The notes beneath the pieces are model-generated. The model ran no database searches. It was not told where the DNA came from and saw nothing but the letters and a program-made list of their open reading frames with translations. Below, piece by piece: positions 24,096 through 37,481 of a stretch of 64,000 nt of DNA. Source of the stretch: Myotis daubentonii. Its lineage: Eukaryota > Chordata > Mammalia > Chiroptera > Vespertilionidae. Both the position numbers and the translations under genes were made by a program. Numbering within the stretch: the first letter of the stretch is position 1; every line of letters starts with the position of its first letter. The DNA lies in contig NC_081841.1 of the NCBI RefSeq assembly GCF_963259705.1, positions 118,801,033 through 118,865,032 of the forward strand, written 5' to 3'.

Positions 24096-26390
24096 TTTTA
24101 TGTGGCATTTTCACAAAAATGTCATTTCAAACAGGAAGAATTCCTGTTTATAGAACTCAGAACTTTTGTTCAAGGCTTAAATGAGGAGAATACGGTTAAT
24201 GTTTACAATTGAGGGTGAATTGGCATGGCGTTATTTGACTGAAACAGTTTATATCGTGAAGGTTCTAGTATACACTTCAAGGGAAAACGTCAAATTGTGG
24301 TAAAACTCTTAAAATACACAATTATATTCCCAGAAAATGAATATGAACGTGTAAGAAGCAGTTGAAACACAAGTAAATAGAATCTAACTACATTTAGTGC
24401 TGAGTTCAATTACTGACATTAGAGGTAGAAAGCTCTGAAATGACGAGATTCTGATAATATTAACAACTCCCGCTATTTTAAGTGGCGTTTCCACAAAAAT
24501 GTCATTTCAAACAGGAAGAATTCCTGTTTATAGAGCTCAGAAGTTGTGTATAAAGCTTTTAAATGAGGAGTGTACTGTTTATGTTTAACATTGAGACTTA
24601 TTTGGCCAGGCGTTTTTTGACTGAAACAGTTTATACTGTGAAGGTTCTAGTATATACTTCTTAGGAAACTGTAAAAATGTGGTAAAACTCTTAAAATACA
24701 CAATTATCTTTCAAGGAAATGATTATGAACTTGTGAAAAACTGTGGAAACACGAGTAAATAGAATCTAAATAAGTTTAATGCCGAATTCAATTACCCAGA
24801 TTACAAGTATAAAGCTCTGAAGTTTTGAGAATTCTGATAATAATAACAACCCCGGGTATTTTATGTGGCGTTTTCACAAAAATGTCATTTCCAACAGGAA
24901 GAATTCCTGTTTATAGAGCTCAGAAGTTCTGTATAAAGCTTTCAAATGAGGAGTGTACTGTTTATGTTTAACATTGAGACTTATTTGGCGTGCCGTTTTT
25001 TGACAGAAACAGTTTACATCCTGAAGGTTCTAGTATACACTTCTAAGAAATATGTCAAATTGTGGTAAAACTCTTAGAATACACAATTATATTCCCAGAA
25101 AATGAATATGAACGTGTAAGAAGCAGTTGAAACACAAGTAAATAGAATGTACCTACATTTAGTGCTGAGTTCAATTACTGACATTAGAGGTAGAAAGCTC
25201 TGAAATGACGAGAATTCTGATAATATTAACAACTCCCGCTATTTTAAGTGGCGTTTCCACAAAAATGTCATTTCAAACAGGAAGAATTCCTGTTTATAGA
25301 GCTCAGAAGTTGTGTATAAAGCTTTTAAATGAGGAGTCTACTATTTATGTTTAACATTGAGACTTAATTGGCCTGGCGTTTTTTGACTGAAACAGTTTAT
25401 ATCCTGAAGGTTCTAGAATATACTCCTAAGAAAAATGTCAAATAGTGGTAAAACTCTTAAAATACCCAATTATATTCCAGGGAAATGAATATGAACTTGT
25501 AACAAACAGTTGAAACACGAGTAAATAGAGTCTAACTCCATTTAATGCCGAGTTCATTTACCTAGACTACAGGTAGAAAGCTCTGAAATGACGCGAATTC
25601 TGATAATATTAACAACTCCGGCTATTTTAAGTGGCGTTTTCACAAAAATGTCATTTCCAACAGGAAGAATTCCTGTTTATAGAGCTCAGAAGTTCTGTAT
25701 AGAGCTTTCAAATGAGGAGTGTACTGTTTATGTTTAACATTGAGACTTTTTTGGCGTGCCGTTTTTTGACAGAAACAGTTTACATCCTGAAGGTTCTAGT
25801 ATACACTTCTAAGAAATATGTCAAATTGTGGTAAAACTCTTAGAATACACAATTATATTCCCAGAAAATGAATATGAACGTGTAAGAAGCAGTTGAAACA
25901 CAAGTAAATAGAATGTACCTACATTTAGTGCTGAGTTCAATTACTGACATTAGAGGTAGAAAGCTCTGAAATGACGAGAATTCTGATAATATTAACAACT
26001 CCCGCTATTTTAAGTGGCGTTTCCACAAAAATGTCATTTCAAACAGGAAGAATTCCTGTTTATAGAGCTCAGAAGTTCTGTATAAAGCTTTCAAATGAGG
26101 AATGTACTGTTTATGTTTAACATTGAGACTTAATTGGCGTGCCGTTTTTTGACAGAAACAGTTTACATCCTGAAGTTTCTAGTATTCACTTCTAAGAAGT
26201 ATGTCAAATTGTGGTAAAACTCTTAAAATACACATTTATATTGCCGTGAAATGAATATGAATGTGTAAGAAGCAGTAGAAACACAAGTAAATAGAATCTA
26301 ACTACATTTACTGCCGAGTTCAATTACCGAGATTACAGGTAGAAAGCTATGAAATGACGCGAATTCTGATAATATTAACGACACCGGACA
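24096..26390 (+). repeat. HOR unit 12, 6-mer A-B-C-D''-E-F
   Basis: Monomers start at 24096, 24476, 24859, 25242, 25625 and 26008. It matches unit 7 at each diagnostic site compared (tatagagctttc in E; gaagtttctag, cacatttatattg and gaatgtgtaag in F), exactly 10708 bp downstream of it. Confidence 0.94.
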
Positions 26391-28302
26391 TTTTATGTGG
26401 CATTTTCACAAAAATGTCATTTCAAACAGGAAGAATTCCTGTTTATAGAACTCAGAACTTTTGTTCAAGGCTTAAATGAGGAGAATACGGTTAATGTTTA
26501 CAATTGAGGGTGAATTGGCATGGCGTTATTTGACTGAAACAGTTTATATCGTGAAGGTTCTAGTATACACTTCAAGGGAAAACGTCAAATTGTGGTAAAA
26601 CTCTTAAAATACACAATTATATTCCCAGAAAATGAATATGAACGTGTAAGAAGCAGTTGAAACACAAGTAAATAGAATCTAACTACATTTAGTGCTGAGT
26701 TCAATTACTGACATTAGAGGTAGAAAGCTCTGAAATGACGAGATTCTGATAATATTAACAACTCCCGCTATTTTAAGTGGCGTTTCCACAAAAATGTCAT
26801 TTCAAACAGGAAGAATTCCTGTTTATAGAGCTCAGAAGTTGTGTATAAAGCTTTTAAATGAGGAGTGTACTGTTTATGTTTAACATTGAGACTTATTTGG
26901 CCAGGCGTTTTTTGACTGAAACAGTTTATACTGTGAAGGTTCTAGTATATACTTCTTAGGAAACTGTAAAAATGTGGTAAAACTCTTAAAATACACAATT
27001 ATCTTTCAAGGAAATGATTATGAACTTGTGAAAAACTGTGGAAACACGAGTAAATAGAATCTAAATAAGTTTAATGCCGAATTCAATTACCCAGATTACA
27101 AGTATAAAGCTCTGAAGTTTTGAGAATTCTGATAATAATAACAACCCCGGGTATTTTATGTGGCGTTTTCACAAAAATGTCATTTCAAACAGGAAGAATT
27201 CCTGTTTATAGAGCTCAGAAGTTCTGTATAAAGCTTTCAAATGAGGAGTGTACTGTTTATGTTTAACATTGAGACTTATTTGGCGTGCCGTTTTTTGACA
27301 GAAACAGTTTACATCCTGAAGGTTCTAGAAAATACTCCTAAGAAAAATGTCAAATAGTGGTAAAACTCTTAAAATACCCAATTATATTCCAGGGAAATGA
27401 ATATGAACTTGTAACAAACAGTTGAAACACGAGTAAATAGAGTCTAACTCCATTTAATGCCGAGTTCATTTACCTAGACTACAGGTAGAAAGCTCTGAAA
27501 TGACGCGAATTCTGATAATATTAACAACTCCGGCTATTTTAAGTGGCGTTTTCACAAAAATGTCATTTCCAACAGGAAGAATTCCTGTTTATAGAGCTCA
27601 GAAGTTCTGTATAAAGCTTTCAAATGAGGAGTGTACTGTTTATGTTTAACATTGAGACTTTTTTGGCGTGCCGTTTTTTGACAGAAACAGTTTACATCCT
27701 GAAGGTTCTAGTATACACTTGTAAGAGATATGTCAAATTGTGGTAAAACTCTTAGAATACACAATTATATTCCCAGAAAATGAATATGAACGTGTAAGAA
27801 GCAGTTGAAACACAAGTAAATAGAATGTACCTACATTTAGTGCTGAGTTCAATTACTGACATTAGAGGTAGAAAGCTCTGAAATGACGAGAATTCTGATA
27901 ATATTAACAACTCCCGCTATTTTAAGTGGCGTTTCCACAAAAATGTCATTTCAAACAGGAAGAATTCCTGTTTATAGAGCTCAGAAGTTCTGTATAAAGC
28001 TTTCAAATGAGGAATGTACTGTTTATGTTTAACATTGAGACTTAATTGGCGTGCCGTTTTTTGACAGAAACAGTTTACATCCTGAAGGTTCTAGTATTCA
28101 CTTCTAAGAAGTATGTCAAATTGTGGTAAAACTCTTAAAATACACAATTATATTGCCGTGAAATGAATATGAACGTGTAAGAAGCAGTAGAAACACAAGT
28201 AAATAGAATCTAACTACATTTACTGCCGAGTTCAATTACCGAGATTACAGGTAGAAAGCTATGAAATGACGCGAATTCTGATAATATTAACGACACCGGA
28301 CA
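26391..28302 (+). repeat. HOR unit 13, 5-mer A-B-(C/D)-E-F
   Basis: Monomers start at 26391, 26771, 27154, 27537 and 27920. It corresponds to unit 8, with the same C/D hybrid, 10708 bp away. It differs by having the gacttattt/ctgtggaaac B allele, and a private cacttgtaag in E. Confidence 0.94.
27154..27536 (+). repeat. C/D hybrid monomer, second copy
   Basis: Same structure as the hybrid at 16446: C-type to cctgaaggttctag (about 27328), then D-type with the private aaaatactcc. Sharing both the switch point and the private base shows copying of one event, not two exchanges. Confidence 0.93.
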
Positions 28303-30214
28303 TTTTATGTGGCATTTTCACAAAAATGTCATTTCAAACAGGAAGAATTCCTGTTTATAGAACTCAGAACTTTTGTTCAAGGCTTAAATGAGGAGAATAC
28401 GGTTAATGTTTACAATTGAGGGTGAATTGGCATGGCGTTATTTGACTGAAACAGTTGATATCGTGAAGGTTCTAGTATACACTTCAAGGGAAAACGTCAA
28501 ATTGTGGTAAAACTCTTAAAATACACAATTATATTCCCAGAAAATGAATATGAACGTGTAAGAAGCAGTTGAAACACAAGTAAATAGAATCTAACTACAT
28601 TTAGTGCTGAGTTCAATTACTGACATTAGAGGTAGAAAGCTCTGAAATGACGAGATTCTGATAATATTAACAACTCCCGCTATTTTAAGTGGCGTTTCCA
28701 CAAAAATGTCATTTCAAACTGGAAGAATTCCTGTTTATAGAGCTCAGAAGTTGTGTATAAAGCTTTTAAATGAGGAGTGTACTGTTTATGTTTAACATTG
28801 AGACTTAATTGGCCAGGCGTTTTTTGACTGAAACAGTTTATACTGTGAAGGTTCTAGTATATACTTCTTAGGAAACTGTAAAAATGTGGTAAAACTCTTA
28901 AAATACACAATTATCTTTCAAGGAAATGATTATGAACTTGTGAAAAACTGTTGAAACACGAGTAAATAGAATCTAAATAAGTTTAATGCCGAATTCAATT
29001 ACCCAGATTACAAGTATAAAGCTCTGAAGTTTTGAGAATTCTGATAATATTAACAACCCCGGGTATTTTATGTGGCGTTTTCACAAAAATGTCATTTCCA
29101 ACAGGAAGAATTCCTGTTTATAGAGCTCAGAAGTTCTGTATAAAGCTTTTAAATGAGGGGTCTACTATTTATGTTTAACATTGAGACTTAATTGGCCTGG
29201 CGTTTTTTGACTGAAACAGTTTATATCCTGAAGGTTCTAGAATATACTCCTAAGAAAAATGTCAAATAGTGGTAAAACTCTTAAAATACCCAATTATATT
29301 CCAGGGAAATGAATATGAACTTGTAACAAACAGTTGAAACACGAGTAAATAGAGTCTAACTCCATTTAATGCCGAGTTCATTTACCTAGACTACAGGTAG
29401 AAAGCTCTGAAATGACGCGAATTCTGATAATATTAACAACTCCGGCTATTTTAAGTGGCGTTTTCACAAAAATGTCATTTCCAACAGGAAGAATTCCTGT
29501 TTATAGAGCTCAGAAGTTCTGTATAAATCTTTCAAATGAGGAGTGTACTGTTTATGTTTAACATTGAGAGTTTTTTGGCGTGCCGTTTTTTGACAGAAAC
29601 AGTTTACATCCTGAAGGTTCTAGTATACACTTCTAAGAGATATGTCAAATTGTGGTAAAACTCTTAGAATACACAATTATATTCCCAGAAAATGAATATG
29701 AACGTGTAAGAAGCAGTTGAAACACAAGTAAATAGAATGTACCTACATTTAGTGCTGAGTTCAATTACTGACATTAGAGGTAGAAAGCTCTGAAATGACG
29801 AGAATTCTGATAATATTAACAACTCCCGCTATTTTAAGTGGCGTTTCCACAAAAATGTCATTTCAAACAGGAAGAATTCCTGTTTATAGAGCTCAGAAGT
29901 TCTGTATAAAGCTTTCAAATGAGGAATGTACTGTTTATGTTTAACATTGAGACTTAATTGGCGTGCCGTTTTTTGACAGAAACAGTTTACATCCTGAAGG
30001 TTCTAGTATTCACTTCTAAGAAGTATGTCAAATTGTGGTAAAACTCTTAAAATACACAATTATATTGCCGTGAAATGAATATGAACGTGTAAGAAGCAGT
30101 AGAAACACAAGTAAATAGAATCTAACTACATTTACTGCCGAGTTCAATTACCGAGATTACAGGTAGAAAGCTATGAAATGACGCGAATTCTGATAATATT
30201 AACGACACCGGACA
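28303..30214 (+). repeat. HOR unit 14, 5-mer A-B-D-E-F
   Basis: Monomers start at 28303, 28683, 29066, 29449 and 29832. It corresponds to unit 9 in the second block (B with aaactgg, D with gaggggtc). Private changes are acagttgatatcg in A, and tataaatctttc plus gagagttttttgg in E. Confidence 0.94.
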
Positions 30215-32509
30215 TTTTATGTGGCATTTTCACAAAAATGTCATTTCAAACAGGAAGAATTCCTGTTTATAGAACTCAGAACTTTTGTTCAAGGCTTAAA
30301 TGAGGAGAATACGGTTAATGTTTACAATTGAGGGTGAATTGGCATGGCGTTATTTGACTGAAACAGTTTATATCGTGAAGGTTCTAGTATACACTTCAAG
30401 GGAAAACGTCAAATTGTGGTAAAACTCTTAAAATACACAATTATATTCCCAGAAAATGAATATGAACGTGTAAGAAGCAGTTGAAACACAAGTAAATAGA
30501 ATCTAACTACATTTAGTGCTGAGTTCAATTACTGACATTAGAGGTAGAAAGCTCTGAAATGACGAGATTCTGATAATATTAACAACTCCCGCTATTTTAA
30601 GTGGCGTTTCCACAAAAATGTCATTTCAAACAGGAAGAATTCCTGTTTATAGAGCTCAGAAGTTGTGTATAAAGCTTTTAAATGAGGAGTGTACTGTTTA
30701 TGTTTAACATTGAGACTTATTTGGCCAGGCGTTTTTTGACTGAAACAGTTTATACTGTGAAGGTTCTAGTATATACTTCTTAGGAAACTGTAAAAATGTG
30801 GTAAAACTCTTAAAATACACAATTATCTTTCAAGGAAATGATTATGAACTTGTGAAAAACTGTGGAAACACGAGTAAATAGAATCTAAATAAGTTTAATG
30901 CCGAATTCAATTACCCAGATTACAAGTATAAAGCTCTGAAGTTTTGAGAATTCTGATAATAATAACAACCCCGGGTATTTTATGTGGCGTTTTCACAAAA
31001 ATGTCATTTCCAACAGGAAGAATTCCTGTTTATAGAGCTCAGAAGTTCTGTATAAAGCTTTCAAATGAGGAGTGTACTGTTTATGTTTAACATTGAGACT
31101 TATTTGGCGTGCCGTTTTTTGACAGAAACAGTTTACATCCTGAAGGTTCTAGTATACACTTCTAAGAAATATGTCAAATTGTGGTAAAACTCTTAGAATA
31201 CACAATTATATTCCCAGAAAATGAATATGAACGTGTAAGAAGCAGTTGAAACACAAGTAAATAGAATGTACCTACATTTAGTGCTGAGTTCAATTACTGA
31301 CATTAGAGGTAGAAAGCTCTGAAATGACGAGAATTCTGATAATATTAACAACTCCCGCTATTTTAAGTGGCGTTTCCACAAAAATGTCATTTCAAACAGG
31401 AAGAATTCCTGTTTATAGAGCTCAGAAGTTGTGTATAAAGCTTTTAAATGAGGAGTCTACTATTTATGTTTAACATTGAGACTTAATTGGCCTGGCGTTT
31501 TTTGACTGAAACAGTTTATATCCTGAAGGTTCTAGAATATACTCCTAAGAAAAATGTCAAATAGTGGTAAAACTCTTAAAATACCCAATTATATTCCAGG
31601 GAAATGAATATGAACTTGTAACAAACAGTTGAAACACGAGTAAATAGAGTCTAACTCCATTTAATGCCGAGTTCATTTACCTAGACTACAGGTAGAAAGC
31701 TCTGAAATGACGCGAATTCTGATAATATTAACAACTCCGGCTATTTTAAGTGGCGTTTTCACAAAAATGTCATTTCCAACAGGAAGAATTCCTGTTTATA
31801 GAGCTCAGAAGTTCTGTATAGAGCTTTCAAATGAGGAGTGTACTGTTTATGTTTAACATTGAGACTTTTTTGGCGTGCCGTTTTTTGACAGAAACAGTTT
31901 ACATCCTGAAGGTTCTAGTATACACTTCTAAGAGATATGTCAAATTGTGGTAAAACTCTTAGAATACACAATTATATTCCCAGAAAATGAATATGAACGT
32001 GTAAGAAGCAGTTGAAACACAAGTAAATAGAATGTACCTACATTTAGTGCTGAGTTCAATTACTGACATTAGAGGTAGAAAGCTCTGAAATGACGAGAAT
32101 TCTGATAATATTAACAACTCCCGCTATTTTAAGTGGCGTTTCCACAAAAATGTCATTTCAAACAGGAAGAATTCCTGTTTATAGAGCTCAGAAGTTCTGT
32201 ATAAAGCTTTCAAATGAGGAATGTACTGTTTATGTTTAACATTGAGACTTAATTGGCGTGCCGTTTTTTGACAGAAACAGTTTACATCCTGAAGTTTCTA
32301 GTATTCACTTCTAAGAAGTATGTCAAATTGTGGTAAAACTCTTAAAATACACAATTATATTGCCGTGAAATGAATATGAATGTGTAAGAAGCAGTAGAAA
32401 CACAAGTAAATAGAATCTAACTACATTTACTGCCGAGTTCAATTACCGAGATTACAGGTAGAAAGCTATGAAATGACGCGAATTCTGATAATATTAACGA
32501 CACCGGACA
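30215..32509 (+). repeat. HOR unit 15, 6-mer A-B-C-D''-E-F
   Basis: Monomers start at 30215, 30595, 30978, 31361, 31744 and 32127. It is the last unit of the second 10.7-kb block and the last with the left-domain B marker ctaaataag. E combines tatagagc (6-mer marker) with aagagatatg (5-mer marker), so it is itself recombinant. F has gaagtttctag but acacaattat. Confidence 0.94.
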
Positions 32510-35500
32510 TTTTATGTGGCATTTTCACAAAAATGTCATTTCAAACAGGAAGAATTCCTGTTTATAGAACTCAGAACTTTTGTTCAAGGCTTAAATGAGG
32601 AGAATACGGTTAATGTTTACAATTGAGGGTGAATTGGCATGGCGTTATTTGACTGAAACAGTTTATATCGTGAAGGTTCTAGTATACACTTCAAGGGAAA
32701 ACGTCAAATTGTGGTAAAACTCTTAAAATACACAATTATATTCCCAGAAAATGAATATGAACGTGTAAGAAGCAGTTGAAACACAAGTAAATAGAATCTA
32801 ACTACATTTAGTGCTGAGTTCAATTACTGACATTAGAGGTAGAAAGCTCTGAAATGACGAGATTCTGATAATATTAACAACTCCCGCTATTTTAAGTGGC
32901 GTTTCCACAAAAATGTCATTTCAAACAGGAAGAATTCCTGTTTATAGAGCTCAGAAGTTGTGTATAAAGCTTTTAAATGAGGAGTGTACTGTTTATGTTT
33001 AACATTGAGACTTAATTGGCCAGGCGTTTTTTGACTGAAATAGTTTATACTGTGAAGGTTCTAGTATATACTTCTTAGGAAACTGTAAAAATGTGGTAAA
33101 ACTCTTAAAATACACAATTATCTTTCAAGGAAATGATTATGTACTTGTGAAAAACTGTTGAAACACGAGTAAATAGAATCTAAATTAGTTTAATGCCGAA
33201 TTCAATTACCCAGATTACAAGTATAAAGCTCTGAAGTTTTGAGAATTCTGATAATATTAACAACCCCGGGTATTTTAAGTGGCGTTTTCACAAAAATGTC
33301 ATTTCCAACAGGAAGAATTCCTGTTTATAGAGCTCAGAAGTTCTGTATAAAGCTTTCAAATGAGGAGTGTACTGTTTATGTTTAACATTGAGACTTATTT
33401 GGCGTGCCGTTTTTTGACAGAAACAGTTTACATCCTGAAGGTTCTAGTATACACTTCTAAGAAATATGTCAAATTGTGGTAAAACTCTTAGAATACACAA
33501 TTATATTCCCAGAAAATGAATATGAACGTGTAAGAAGCAGTTGAAACACAAGTAAATAGAATGTACCTACATTTAGTGCTGAGTTCAATTACTGACATTA
33601 GAGGTAGAAAGCTCTGAAATGACGAGAATTCTGATAATATTAACAACTCCCGCTATTTTAAGTGGCGTTTCCACAAAAATGTCATTTCAAACAGGAAGAA
33701 TTCCTGTTTATAGAGCTCAGAAGTTGTGTATAAAGCTTTTAAATGAGGAGTCTACTATTTATGTTTAACATTGAGACTTAATTGGCCTGGCGTTTTTTGA
33801 CTGAAACAGTTTATATCCTGAAGGTTCTAGAATATACTCCTAAGAAAAATGTCAAATAGTGGTAAAACTCTTAAAATACCCAATTATATTCCAGGGAAAT
33901 GAATATGAACTTGTAACAAACAGTTGAAACACGAGTAAATAGAGTCTAACTCCATTTAATGCCGAGTTCATTTACCTAGACTACAGGTAGAAAGCTCTGA
34001 AATGACGCGAATTCTGATAATATTAACAACTCCGGCTATTTTAAGTGGCGTTTTCACGAAAATGTCATTTGCAACAGGAAGAATTCCTGTTTATAGAGCT
34101 CAGAAGTTCTGTATAAAGCTTTCAAATGAGGAGTGTACTGTTTATGTTTAACATTGAGACTTTTTTGGCGTGCCGTTTTTTGACAGAAACAGTTTACATC
34201 CTGAAGGTTCTAGTATACACTTCTAAGAAATATGTCAAATTGTGGTAAAACTCTTAGAATACACAATTATATTCCCAGAAAATGAATATGAACGTGTAAG
34301 AAGCAGTTGAAACACAAGTAAATAGAATGTACCTACATTTAGTGCTGAGTTCAATTACTGACATTAGAGGTAGAAAGCTCTGAAATGACGAGAATTCTGA
34401 TAATATTAACAACTCCCGCTATTTTAAGTGGCGTTTCCACAAAAATGTCATTTCAAACAGGAAGAATTCCTGTTTATAGAGCTCAGAAGTTCTGTATAAA
34501 GCTTTCAAATGAGGAATGTACTGTTTATGTTTAACATTGAGACTTAATTGGCGTGCCGTTTTTTGACAGAAACAGTTTACATCCTGAAGGTTCTAGTATT
34601 CACTTCTAAGAAGTATGTCAAATTGTGGTAAAACTCTTAAAATACACAATTATATTGCCGTGAAATGAATATGAACGTGTAAGAAGCAGTAGAAACACAA
34701 GTAAATAGAATCTAACTACATTTACTGCCGAGTTCAATTACCGAGATTACAGGTAGAAAGCTATGAAATGACGCGAATTCTGATAATATTAACAACTCCG
34801 GCTATTTTAAGTGGCGTTTTCACAAAAATGTCATTTCCAACAGGAAGAATTCCTGTTTATAGAGCTCAGAAGTTCTGTATAAAGCTTTCAAATGAGGAGT
34901 GTACTGTTTATGTTTAACATTGAGACTTTTTTGGCGTGCCGTTTTTTGACAGAAACAGTTTACATCCTGAAGGTTCTAGTATACACTTCTAAGAAATATG
35001 TCAAATTGTGGTAAAACTCTTAGAATACACAATTATATTCCCAGAAAATGAATATGAACGTGTAAGAAGCAGTTGAAACACAAGTAAATAGAATGTACCT
35101 ACATTTAGTGCTGAGTTCAATTACTGACATTAGAGGTAGAAAGCTGTGAAATGACGAGATTCTGATAATATTAACAACTCCCGCTATTTTAAGTGGCGTT
35201 TCCACAAAAATGTCATTTCAAACAGGAAGAATTCCTGTTTATAGAGCTCAGAAGTTCTGTATAAAGCTTTCAAATGAGGAATGTACTGTTTATGTTTAAC
35301 ATTGAGACTTAATTGGCGTGCCGTTTTTTGACAGAAACAGTTTACATCCTGAAGGTTCTAGTATTCACTTCTAAGAAGTATGTCAAATTGTGGTAAAACT
35401 CTTAAAATACACAATTATATTGCCGTGAAATGAATATGAACGTGTAAGAAGCAGTAGAAACACAAGTAAATAGAATCTAACTACATTTACTGCCGAGTTC

Positions 35501-35569
35501 AATTACCGAGATTACAGGTAGAAAGCTATGAAATGACGCGAATTCTGATAATATTAACGACACCGGACA
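32510..35569 (+). repeat. HOR unit 16, 8-mer A-B-C-D''-E-F-E-F
   Basis: Monomers start at 32510, 32890, 33273, 33656, 34039, 34422, 34805 and 35187. B is the first to read ctaaattag, the right-domain state. C starts ttttaagtgg after a ccccgggta tail, against the usual rule. The first E has cacgaaaatgtcatttgc. The E-F pair is present twice: the first F ends with a D-type actccggcta tail and runs into a second E. The second E is 382 bp (gacgagattc). Confidence 0.94.
34422..34804 (+). repeat. F monomer with D-type tail (E-F duplication joint)
   Basis: The body is type F (tattgccgtgaaatg, gcagtagaaac, agctatgaaatg), but after gacgcgaattctg the tail is aacaactccggcta, as in D, not cgacaccggaca. 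Both F and D carry gacgcgaattctgataat, so the switch fell in that shared stretch, about 34768-34788. This joint explains why E follows F here. Confidence 0.92.
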
Positions 35570-37098
35570 TTTTATGTGGCATTTTGACAAAAATGTCATT
35601 TCAAACAGGAAGAATTCCTGTTTATAGAACTCAGAACTTTTGTTCAAGGCTTAAATGAGGAGAATACGGTTAATGTTTACAATTGAGGGTGAATTGGCAT
35701 GGCGTTATTTGACTGAAACAGTTTATATCGTGAAGGTTCTAGTATACACTTCAAGGGAAAACGTCAAATTGTGGTAAAACTCTTAAAATACACAATTATA
35801 TTCCCAGAAAATGAATATGAACGTGTAAGAAGCAGTTGAAACACAAGTAAATAGAATCTAACTACATTTAGTGCTGAGTTCAATTACTGACATTAGAGGT
35901 AGAAAGCTCTGAAATGACGAGATTCTGATAATATTAACAACTCCCGCTATTTTAAGTGGCGTTTCCACAAAAATGTCATTTCAAACAGGAAGAATTCCTG
36001 TTTATAGAGCTCAGAAGTTGTGTATAAAGCTTTTAAATGAGGAGTGTACTGTTTATGTTTAACATTGAGACTTAATTGGCCAGGCGTTTTTTGACTGAAA
36101 CAGTTTATACTGTGAAGGTTCTAGTATATACTTCTTAGGAAACTGTAAAAATGTGGTAAAACTCTTAAAATACACAATTATCTTTCAAGGAAATGATTAT
36201 GAACTTGTGAAAAACTGTTGAAACACGAGTAAATAGAATCTAAATTAGTTTAATGCCGAATTCAATTACCCAGATTACAAGTATAAAGCTCTGAAGTTTT
36301 GAGAATTCTGATAATATTAACAACCCCGGGTATTTTATGTGGCGTTTTCACAAAAATGTCATTTCAAACAGGAAGAATTCCTGTTTATAGAGCTCAGAAG
36401 TTGTGTATAAAGCTTTTAAATGAGGAGTCTACTATTTATGTTTAACATTGAGACTTAATTGGCCTGGCGTTTTTTGACTGAAACAGTTTATATCCTGAAG
36501 GTTCTAGAATATACTCCTAAGAAAAATGTCAAATAGTGGTAAAACTCTTAAAATACCCAATTATATTCCAGGGAAATGAATATGAACTTGTAACAAACAG
36601 TTGAAACACGAGTAAATAGAGTCTAACTCCATTTAATGCCGAGTTCATTTACCTAGACTACAGGTAGAAAGCTCTGAAATGACGCGAATTCTGATAATAT
36701 TAACAACTCCGGCTATTTTAAGTGGCGTTTTCACAAAAATGTCATTTCCAACGGGAAGAATTCCTGTTTATAGAGCTCAGAAGTTCTGTATAAAGCTTTC
36801 AAATGAGGAGTGTGCTGTTTATGTTTAACATTGAGACTTTTTTGGCGTGCCGTTTTTTGACAGAAACAGTTTACATCCTGAAGGTTCTAGTATACACTTC
36901 TAAGAAATATGTCAAATTGTGGTAAAACTCTTAGAATACACAATTATATTCCCAGAAAATGAATATGAACGTGTAAGAAGCAGTTGAAACACAAGTAAAT
37001 AGAATGTACCTACATTTAGTGCTGAGTTCAATTACTGACATTAGAGGTAGAAAGCTCTGAAATGACGAGAATTCTGATAATATTAACAACTCCCGCTA
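35570..37098 (+). repeat. Interrupted unit A-B-D-E (no F)
   Basis: Monomers start at 35570, 35950, 36333 and 36716. It begins as a normal unit but runs straight into the B-C dimer region without an F. A has a private cattttgacaaaaatg. D has a C-like opening (ttttatgtggcgttttc, tcaaacagg) on the B-like gttgtg start. E has aacgggaag and gtgtgctg. This is the last A with the left-domain gaatctaactac marker. Confidence 0.92.
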
Positions 37099-37481
37099 TT
37101 TTAAGTGGCGTTTCCACAAAAATGTCATTTCAAACAGGAAGAATTCCTGTTTATAGAGCTCAGAAGTTGTGTATAAAGCTTTCAAATGAGGAATGTACTG
37201 TTTATGTTTAACATTGAGACTTAATTGGCCAGGCGTTTTTTGACTGAAACAGTTTATACTGTGAAGGTTCTAGTATATACTTCTTAGGAAACTGTAAAAA
37301 TGTGGTAAAACTCTTAAAATACACAATTATCTTTCAAGGAAATGATTATGAACTTGTGAAAAACTGTTGAAACACGAGTAAATAGAATCTAAATTAGTTC
37401 AATGCCGAATTCAATTACCCAGATTACAAGTATAAAGCTCTGAAGTTTTGAGAATTCTGATAATATTAACAACCCCGGGTA
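37099..37481 (+). repeat. B monomer with internal F-type patch (FB)
   Basis: B on both sides of a short F patch. The B mark gttgtg is at about 37167-37172, F marks ctttcaaatgaggaatg include 37183 and 37193, and B resumes with ggccaggcg at about 37228. The converted tract is at least 11 bp and at most about 60 bp. A B-F-B pattern with intact length fits gene conversion better than a single crossover. The same patch leads the modules at 40159 and 43221 and recurs at 62733. Confidence 0.9.

Larger units (their letters stand above)
11093..32509 (+). repeat. Tandem duplication of a five-unit block (about 2 x 10.7 kb)
   Basis: Units 6-10 (11093-21800, 10708 bp) and 11-15 (21801-32509, 10709 bp) have the same order of unit types: 6-mer, 6-mer, 5-mer with C/D hybrid, ABDEF 5-mer, 6-mer. 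The core is best supported: units 7-9 and 12-14 share tatagagc, gaagtttctag, the C/D hybrid and aaactgg at a constant 10708-bp shift. The flanking units 6/11 and 10/15 match in layout but differ at several markers, so later local exchange has altered the ends. Confidence 0.9.

Noticed and set aside
11093..32509. The block duplications as assembly errors
   Set aside because: Cannot be excluded from sequence alone, but the two 10.7-kb copies differ at several bases (for example gagaattttt only in unit 10 and cacttgtaag only in unit 13), which argues against one copy being entered twice.
35020..35205. 61-codon minus-strand open frame starting with GTG, also at 60270-60455
   Set aside because: It is satellite sequence read in reverse. 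It opens only where a monomer has both the gacgagattc 1-bp deletion and gaatgtacctac; normal A copies have a stop from gaatctaactac, and normal C/E copies are out of frame. It is not kept open in the other monomers, has a non-ATG start and no recognisable domain.
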